Position numbers and translations under genes: made by a program. The notes under the pieces were generated by a model, which saw only the letters and a program-made list of their open reading frames with translations, did no database searches and was not told the DNA's origin. Positions 59,539 through 64,000 of a stretch of DNA of 64,000 bases are shown here, in pieces. The first letter of the stretch is position 1; each line of letters begins with the position of its first letter. The DNA is from Pseudomonadota bacterium (GTDB taxonomy: Bacteria > Pseudomonadota > Gammaproteobacteria > Burkholderiales > JABEVD01): NCBI GenBank assembly GCA_021802545.1, contig JAJZRS010000008.1, forward strand, positions 41,274 to 105,273, in the 5' to 3' direction.

Positions 59539-59661
59539 ATGTCGCTCATGTGTTCGATGGATGGCTGCAAGCAGAAACAGGGCATGTGCATTCACGAAAA
59601 AATGATGATGGTGATGGTAGCCATTATTGCAATCGCCGGCGCAATCTGGCTGGCCAAGTAA
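59539..59661 (+). CDS. Second Cys-rich membrane peptide (40 aa)
   Basis: Starts with MSLMC after an AAGGGAAGAA ribosome site. C5, C10 and C17 occur in the first 17 residues, then HEKMMMVMVAIIAIAGAIWL, a hydrophobic helix ended by AK. The order MS-C-C-C-H-x-K-MMM-helix-K matches the preceding 43-residue peptide, suggesting tandem duplication and divergence. It lacks the EGKCG motif. Met-rich and Cys-rich N terminus suits a copper-handling role. Between it and bufA is the second ECF promoter. Confidence 0.72.
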   Translation: MSLMCSMDGCKQKQGMCIHEKMMMVMVAIIAIAGAIWLAK

Positions 59662-59668
59662 GAAGCGC

Positions 59669-59699
59669 GTGTAAGGATTTCCAGTCAGCCACGACTAAT
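59669..59699 (+). promoter_or_regulatory. ECF-type promoter P2 (bufferin genes)
   Basis: TGTAAGGAT (59670-59678) and CGACTAAT (59692-59699). Aligned with P1 the two share the -35 and -10 elements at identical spacing. Initiation near 59706 gives a 35-base leader to bufA, which has AAAGGAG before its ATG. Confidence 0.75.
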
Positions 59700-59740
59700 C
59701 GTTGCAGTACCACTTTAACCTACCAAAAAGGAGTTTCATT

Positions 59741-60013
59741 ATGGATCGTCGTCACGTACTTACCGCCGCGTTCGGAAGCTTGCTCGCCATGAGCCTGATG
59801 AGCGGCAACGCAAATGCAGCGGACAAGATGAACATGGAAAAATGCTGGGGAATCGCAAAAGCCGGGCACAATGACTGCTCCAGCAACAAGAGCGCGCATT
59901 CCTGCGCGGGGCAAGCCACGAAAAACAACGACCCGATGGATTTCGTCGCTGTCCCCAAGGGAACCTGCAACAAGATCGCCCACGGCAGCCTCGAGCCCGG
60001 CAAGGCAGGCTGA
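59741..60013 (+). CDS. bufA: Bufferin-type metallopeptide precursor (DUF2282)
   Basis: A 90-residue secreted precursor. A signal peptide with twin Arg but no Tat motif (MDRRHVLTAAFGSLLAMSLM) is cleaved near ANA-A27. The mature part has four cysteines: C35 in EKCWGIAKAG, C46, C55 in HSCAGQA and C76 in VPKGTCNKIA. These are the DUF2282 landmarks. In characterised bufferins the Cys are turned into thiooxazoles by the MNIO enzyme and chelate copper, protecting the cell. First gene of bufA-B-C-D. Confidence 0.88.
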   Translation: MDRRHVLTAAFGSLLAMSLMSGNANAADKMNMEKCWGIAKAGHNDCSSNKSAHSCAGQATKNNDPMDFVAVPKGTCNKIAHGSLEPGKAG

Positions 60014-60020
60014 TCCGGTA

Positions 60021-60860
60021 ATGCAGCCCGCAAGCCATTTTCTTCCGGTCCGCGCTGGCATCGGCTTGCGGGCTCAGCACTATGAACAAGTGCTGGAAAT
60101 GCTTCCCCCGCTCGGGTGGGTGGAAGTGCACAGCGAGAATTTTTTCGAGGGGGGCGCTGCCCTCCATACCCTCATCAAAGTCCGGGAAAATTATCCGGTA
60201 AGCCTGCATGGCGTAGGCATGGGTCTCGCCTCTCCCGGCCCGATAGACCATCAGCATCTATCGGCATTGAAACGGCTTTGCGACAGGGTTCAGCCTGCCG
60301 CCGTATCCGAGCATCTTTGCTGGAACTCCACAGGCGAATTTGTCGTCAACGATCTTCTGCCGTTTCCCTATACGCGGGCGTCCCTGTCTCACGTCTCCGT
60401 GCGCGTTGAACAGGTTCAGGAGAAGATCGGACGTCGGTTGCTGATCGAAAATCTATCCAGTTATCTTTCCTTCGCCAGAAGCGAAATGAGCGAAGGCGAA
60501 TTCCTGGCGGAACTCGCGAAAAGCACAGGCTGCGGCATCCTGTTCGATGTGAACAACCTTTACGTGAACTCGAAGAACCTTGGGGTCGATCCGGAATCGT
60601 TCATTCGAGCGCTGCCCAGCAATGCGGTGATGGAATACCACCTTGCCGGCCACAGCGTCCGTGACGGATGTCTGGTCGATACCCACAGCGACAGGGTTTG
60701 CAACGAAGTTTGGGATCTGTACAGGCTGGCGCTGCAACAAGTTGGGAATCGCCCCACGCTGATCGAATGGGACAACGACACCCCTGACCTCTCTGTCCTG
60801 CTGGAGGAAGCAGGAATCGCGCAGTCACACATGGAACACCGACATGACAGCATGGTTTGA
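60021..60860 (+). CDS. bufB: MNIO-family multinuclear iron oxidase (DUF692)
   Basis: A 279-residue TIM-barrel enzyme that modifies Cys in the bufferin precursor. Likely iron ligands: H63 (SLHGVG), H98 (SEHLCW), E143 (IENLSSY), D176 (LFDVNN), H207 and H211 (HLAGH), D220 and H222 (DTHSD), E249 (IEWDNDTP). All are in place, so the enzyme should be active. It starts 8 bases after bufA and overlaps bufC by 17 bases. An upstream in-frame region overlapping bufA was not used. Confidence 0.93.
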   Translation: MQPASHFLPVRAGIGLRAQHYEQVLEMLPPLGWVEVHSENFFEGGAALHTLIKVRENYPVSLHGVGMGLASPGPIDHQHLSALKRLCDRVQPAAVSEHLCWNSTGEFVVNDLLPFPYTRASLSHVSVRVEQVQEKIGRRLLIENLSSYLSFARSEMSEGEFLAELAKSTGCGILFDVNNLYVNSKNLGVDPESFIRALPSNAVMEYHLAGHSVRDGCLVDTHSDRVCNEVWDLYRLALQQVGNRPTLIEWDNDTPDLSVLLEEAGIAQSHMEHRHDSMV

Positions 60861-61620
60861 AGATGTTTTGGAATTCGGCAATGCCATCCGCAACAATGAC
60901 GCGATGTCCGGCGGAATAGGACCGAATTACCCGATCGGAACCGCGCTTGAAATTTACCGGAATAATTATCGCGGCAATCTCCAGGGAGCGCTGGGACTTG
61001 CCTATCCTGTGATCAGGCAGCTTGTCGGAGACGAATTCTTCAGAATGATGGCCATCATGCATATCGAGTCCCGCCCTTCGAAGAGCGGCAATTTGCACGA
61101 CTATGGCGCAGAACTCAGCAAGTTCCTGGCGTCTTTTCCCAATGCACAGGAATTGCCCTATCTACCAGAAATTGCGAAGCTAGAATGGGCATGCCATATG
61201 GCCTATTTCGCCGCGGACATTGAGCCAATCGACATCGTGCTCCTTGCAAGCATTGCCCCGGAAAACCAGGACCGTTTGCGCTTCCTGTTGAATCCCGCCT
61301 GCAGGATTGTTCGATCATCCTTTCCAATCGTGGATATCTGGCAGGCGCACCAGCCAGGCATGCCGGAGGATTTTCTCATCGATCTCGACAGCGGTCCTCA
61401 AATCGCGCTGGTGAACCGGAGAAACGATGTCGTTCGTGTCGAAGCATTGAGCCTCCCGGAATCGGCCTGGCTGGAAGAAATTGAATCCGGCGCCACGCTC
61501 TGGGATGCGACAGCCGTCGTGCTCGAGAACCATCCCGATTTCGATCTTGAATCGCATCTTGTGAACTGGATAGAGCAGGAAATCCTGGTCGATTTCGACC
61601 ATGAAGCAAAGGAGAATTGA
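60844..61620 (+). CDS. bufC: DUF2063 partner protein of MNIO
   Basis: A 258-residue protein of the DUF2063 family, the usual partner of DUF692 enzymes. Its N-terminal helical domain includes YRNNYRGNLQGALGLAYPVIRQLVGDEFF (about 37-65), the family hallmark. It is thought to bind the precursor peptide and present it to the enzyme. Starts at ATG 60844 inside the end of bufB. Confidence 0.9.
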   Translation: MTAWFEDVLEFGNAIRNNDAMSGGIGPNYPIGTALEIYRNNYRGNLQGALGLAYPVIRQLVGDEFFRMMAIMHIESRPSKSGNLHDYGAELSKFLASFPNAQELPYLPEIAKLEWACHMAYFAADIEPIDIVLLASIAPENQDRLRFLLNPACRIVRSSFPIVDIWQAHQPGMPEDFLIDLDSGPQIALVNRRNDVVRVEALSLPESAWLEEIESGATLWDATAVVLENHPDFDLESHLVNWIEQEILVDFDHEAKEN

Positions 61621-61621
61621 A

Positions 61622-62080
61622 ATGAAATGGCTTTCCCTGATCGCAAGGCTCTACTACAAGGCTTCACATTGGCCGGAATATCTGGCGCCGCTGATGGATC
61701 TCGGACTGCGATTCTATCTGGCAAGCGTGTTCTTCAAATCCGGGCTCACAAAAGTGCAGAGCTGGGACAGCACGCTTTATCTCTTCAACGACGTATATCA
61801 TGTTCCCCTGCTTCCGCCGGAATTGGCTGCGCTCATGGCTGCAAGCGCGGAATTGGGGTTGTCCGCGCTCCTGGTGGCGGGGTTGCTGGGGCGATTTGCC
61901 GCGGCCGGCCTATCCATCCTCAATGTCGTCGCGGTGATATCCTATTCCGATCTGAGCCAGGCGGGGCTCAACCAGCATCTGTCTTGGGGCATCCTGCTCG
62001 GCATCATGCTGGTGGTCAGCCGGTGGCAATGGTCGGCGGATGCCTGGATCGAGCGCAAGCTGATCAGTTTGACGAAGTAA
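61622..62080 (+). CDS. bufD: DoxX family membrane protein
   Basis: A 152-residue four-helix DoxX protein, usual last member of bufferin loci. RFYLASVFFKSGLTKVQSW is the first helix, and the C-terminal LSWGILLGIMLVVSRW the last. Starts right after the bufC stop with AGGAG ahead. A role in respiratory or redox support at the membrane is suggested for such proteins, without firm proof. Confidence 0.85.
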   Translation: MKWLSLIARLYYKASHWPEYLAPLMDLGLRFYLASVFFKSGLTKVQSWDSTLYLFNDVYHVPLLPPELAALMAASAELGLSALLVAGLLGRFAAAGLSILNVVAVISYSDLSQAGLNQHLSWGILLGIMLVVSRWQWSADAWIERKLISLTK

Positions 62081-62088
62081 ATTCTTTA

Positions 62089-62138
62089 ACGGAATACCTG
62101 TCCCAGAGGCGATGGGCCGTTTTTCATTGCGCAGGCGT
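62089..62138. repeat. Composite repeat, decayed mutarotase 3' end (copy B)
   Basis: The first 28 bases match 62479-62506 (the end of the intact mutarotase gene) at 27 positions in the same orientation. The last 23 match 57530-57552 at 22. On the minus strand it reads AQ*KTAHRLWDRYSVKEF, similar to the SHRLWARYSVEKL end of the intact protein, but with a stop. So it is a remnant of a second mutarotase-like tail. The rest of 62139-62274 shows no gene. Confidence 0.6.
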
Positions 62139-62274
62139 TATATAGGCAAAAGATACTCTATCAGAGCATTCCAATCCGCAAATCCCCATCGGACAACTTT
62201 GCAACTATAAAAACAGCACGCGCAGTTTATACGATACCATCTCTTGTGGCGATGGTAGTCATCAGGGCTTTCCA

Positions 62275-62394
62275 ATGCAACATACCCCTTCTACCACGCT
62301 TTTTGCGCCATCCTGGACGGAGAAGAGCGTTCTTGCAATCAATCCTGAAGTGCGCGGCGCAGCAGACAAAATCTATGCTGGCATTCAAAAATAA
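62275..62394 (+). CDS. Possible 39-aa ORF of unknown function
   Basis: A small frame MQHTPSTTLFAPSWTEKS ending in DKIYAGIQK*, in the spacer between the DoxX gene and the mutarotase. There is no good ribosome site before its ATG. It sits right after a small hairpin (TACCATC / GATGGTA near 62235-62257). Probably a chance frame or remnant; nothing in its sequence is recognisable. Listed only so the 340-base spacer is accounted for. Confidence 0.2.
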   Translation: MQHTPSTTLFAPSWTEKSVLAINPEVRGAADKIYAGIQK

Positions 62395-62420
62395 TAACCT
62401 TGTCGAAGCTTAAAAAAGCA

Positions 62421-63272
62421 TCATAAAACGTAAAGTCCCTTCGGGGGACTTCTCAAAGCATTTTTGCCCAGTTTCTCGACGGAATACCTGGCCCAGAGGC
62501 GATGGGATTGTCCCGGCTGGACCGTGACGACGTCGTCGGCTGCATTGCCTGTCTCGATGCACAGCATGCCGAGATGGCTTCCCATGTCCCCAAACTTTTC
62601 GGCCTTCTCTGCTCCCGGATTCCAGACCACGGTCGAACGGCTGCCCTGCTTCTCGATCCTGATTTTCCTGTTGAGTCCAGGATCGACCAGAATGCAGTCG
62701 GAATCCGTGCCCACGTAAACCCTGTCGACTTCGCCACTGATTCTCACCGGGCCGTCCTGGATTTTCCTGCCGCCTTCAACCTTGTCGATATAGGATGTAT
62801 TGTCGAGCCCGAGCACTTCGACGTCTGTTGCGTCGCTCACCGAAAAATAGGTGTGCAGCGCGCAGCCCAGCTCGAATGGCTCGCTGCCCGTGTTGTGCGT
62901 GACGAGTTCCACCTCGAGCGCCTTGCCCACAGTGAACCTGCATTCCACCATCGAGGTATGCGGCCAGAAGGGCGATTGCGGAATCAGCCTCAGCTTCGCG
63001 CCCGATTCGTGTGACTCGACCAGCTCCCAGTCGAGATTCCTCGCGATGCCGTGGGCCGGATAGGATGGCTCAGAAGCATGGGGGCCGAACCAGGGCCAGC
63101 AGATCGGAATACCCCCTCGCACCGATTTGCCCTTGACGTATCTGGCCCGGTCGGAGAGCCAGATCACCGGCGCTTCCCCCTCAGGCTGCCATGTGAGCAA
63201 TTGCGCGCCCTGCAGCAGGAGGACCGCCTCCCCATCCGGATTCCCTATCCTGATCTGTTCCAAATCATCCAT
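62421..63272 (-). CDS. D-hexose-6-phosphate mutarotase (YeaD-like)
   Basis: A 283-residue galactose-mutarotase-fold enzyme that equilibrates alpha and beta anomers of hexose-6-phosphates. GAQLLTWQPEG, the GGIPICWPWFG substrate loop, and the HGIARNLDWEL His are family marks, and HTYFSVSD contains the catalytic His. ATG at 63272 follows GGAAGGGGC; an ATG at 63290 is less well placed. It may serve the glycogen breakdown pathway (glgP, pgm) encoded farther upstream. The intact copy of the duplicated 3' sequence belongs to this gene. Confidence 0.9.
   Translation of the reverse strand: MDDLEQIRIGNPDGEAVLLLQGAQLLTWQPEGEAPVIWLSDRARYVKGKSVRGGIPICWPWFGPHASEPSYPAHGIARNLDWELVESHESGAKLRLIPQSPFWPHTSMVECRFTVGKALEVELVTHNTGSEPFELGCALHTYFSVSDATDVEVLGLDNTSYIDKVEGGRKIQDGPVRISGEVDRVYVGTDSDCILVDPGLNRKIRIEKQGSRSTVVWNPGAEKAEKFGDMGSHLGMLCIETGNAADDVVTVQPGQSHRLWARYSVEKLGKNALRSPPKGLYVL
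62479..62506. repeat. Source copy of duplicated mutarotase 3' sequence
   Basis: These 28 bases near the end of the mutarotase gene match 62089-62116 with one mismatch in direct orientation, encoding HRLWARYSV on the minus strand. Similarity stops at the ends. Confidence 0.7.
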
Positions 63273-63356
63273 GACTGCCCCTTCCAACATTGATAATTAA
63301 TTCGCGTCCGATGCGGGTTCTGCAGAAAACAAAACGTCTTCCCGGAACATGGCGAT

Positions 63357-63578
63357 TCAGTTCCTGTTTCGGTAGTTGACCTTGCTTTCCGCCTTGCCGG
63401 CGACATAGGAGAAAAATTCGCCGACGTTTTCGTATTGTTGCGCGATGGCCAGTTCGGCCAAGGCATCGATGAGGCGGCGGGTGTCCTCGATTTCATTCAG
63501 GCTGCGGCCGCAGGCAAGGCAGATCGTGCCGTCATCGCGGCAGGCGGTTTTGCCTTTGCAGGGAGTGAAGCTTCTCAT
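63357..63578 (-). CDS. DUF1289-like small cysteine protein
   Basis: A 73-residue protein whose first 25 residues hold four cysteines: C7, C13, C20 and C23 in FTPCKGKTACRDDGTICLACGRS, a probable zinc or Fe-S site. The helical tail includes RRLIDALAELAIAQQYENV. It has a good AAGGATC site before the ATG at 63578. Fits DUF1289-type proteins, though with divergent spacing. No neighbour hints at a role. Confidence 0.65.
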   Translation of the reverse strand: MRSFTPCKGKTACRDDGTICLACGRSLNEIEDTRRLIDALAELAIAQQYENVGEFFSYVAGKAESKVNYRNRN

Positions 63579-63905
63579 GGCGGATCCTTTTGCGTAACAG
63601 GCTCAAAAATGTGATCTTAAGAATCACGCATTAAAGCACAACTTTGCGCAATTCAAGCAATCGCCAATCAAATCCTGTCGTTCGCAGTCTGAATTTTCGC
63701 CTCTGCGGCTCTATGGATCGAGCGCCCCCCGGAAGGACGGGTTGGCTCGAACCCAGGACCAGGCGAGCAGGAGGGAGACGAGGCGCGTGGCGAAGAAATA
63801 CGCCAGTTCCGAACCGCCTACGATGAGGACAAGCTTACTCACCTATCTTGCCAAAGGATTTCCATGTGCCGGGGAAGACGGCGCGTAACCGTCAATACGG
63901 GCGAT
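63579..63905. other. Gene-free stretch
   Basis: No supported gene. A frame from 63644 (60 residues, very Arg-rich) has no ribosome site and codon usage unlike neighbours. The GGGTT-ggctcg-AACCC hairpin near 63738-63758 is small. Nothing else stands out. Confidence 0.4.
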
Positions 63906-64000
63906 TCACATGCACTGCGCAACGCCGTTTTCTTTTGTCGGCTTGTGCGACGGATGGATCACCAGCGTCTCGTCCTTGCCTATCGTGCAGCCCCAGCCCA
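63906..64000 (-). CDS. C-terminal end of an unidentified protein (runs off the window)
   Basis: The last 31 codons of a minus-strand gene end at a TGA at 63908-63906. They read GWGCTIGKDETLV, then IHPSHKPTKENGVAQCM. Two Cys are present, one at the second last residue. Too little is visible to name a family. Confidence 0.45.
   Translation of the reverse strand, partial: GWGCTIGKDETLVIHPSHKPTKENGVAQCM

Noticed and set aside
63738..63758. GGGTT..AACCC with TCGAACCC, resembling a tRNA T-arm
   Set aside because: No acceptor, D or anticodon arm can be drawn around it.
63644..63826. 60-codon Arg-rich plus-strand frame
   Set aside because: No ribosome site and composition typical of a random frame in GC-rich DNA.

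Overview
The window is a dense stretch of chromosome from a Gram-negative betaproteobacterium. LPS genes (lpxK, kdsB), ExbBD, PilE-type pilins and an outer-membrane barrel protein indicate the cell type. The order exbB-exbD-lpxK-ycaR-kdsB-adk-pfp-hppA, the PPi-dependent phosphofructokinase and the FNR/HemN pair suggest a Nitrosomonadales-like (Gallionella/Methylophilus-side) lineage. That placement is an inference from gene content, not from a marker phylogeny.

Layout: 1-3.0 kb is a tightly coupled minus-strand operon (thermostable-hemolysin-family protein, AMP-forming acyl ligase, heme-oxygenase-like metal oxidase, SDR) that looks like a small lipid-derived biosynthetic pathway. A 2-hydroxyacid dehydrogenase, a fatty-acid desaturase and an FNR-box-controlled DUF3034 barrel protein follow. 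6-22.7 kb is mostly housekeeping: M16C protease, SbcB, cytochrome b561, FNR, HemN, YlqF, PepN, endonuclease-type MutL, MiaA, PilZ protein and XseA. An AT-rich spacer with a DnaA-box palindrome (22.7-22.9 kb) precedes the envelope/energy operon: exbB, exbD, lpxK, ycaR, kdsB, adk, pfp, hppA, a GlcG-like protein and a gamma carbonic anhydrase. After this come a PAS-GAF-HD-GYP protein, a PatB-type lyase, pgm facing glgP, a CRP-family regulator, an AddAB-type helicase-nuclease pair, fdxA, trxA, rho, rpmE, an M48 lipoprotein protease and a GT39 glycosyltransferase. A minor-pilin operon (pilE, fimT, pilV, pilW, pilX, then a Cys/Asp/His-rich secreted protein where PilY1 would be expected) ends the core part.

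From the tRNA-Thr at 55.5 kb the sequence becomes accessory and, by eye, AT-richer. It holds a frameshifted EAL phosphodiesterase divergent from a BLUF photoreceptor, decayed repeat fragments, and a divergent cupin/HxlR pair with a near-perfect palindrome between them. An ECF sigma/zinc-finger anti-sigma pair then faces a bufferin-type metallopeptide operon (BufA, the MNIO enzyme BufB, BufC, DoxX).

The most interesting feature is in this last block. Two tiny tandem genes, absent from most automatic annotations because they encode only 43 and 40 residues, sit between the sigma gene and bufA. Both proteins are a Cys-rich head followed by HxK-MMM and one membrane helix, and one carries an EGKCG motif like those modified by MNIO enzymes in oxazolin-type precursors. 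Two nearly identical ECF-type promoters precede the twin-peptide genes and bufA, so the sigma factor probably drives both in one regulon.
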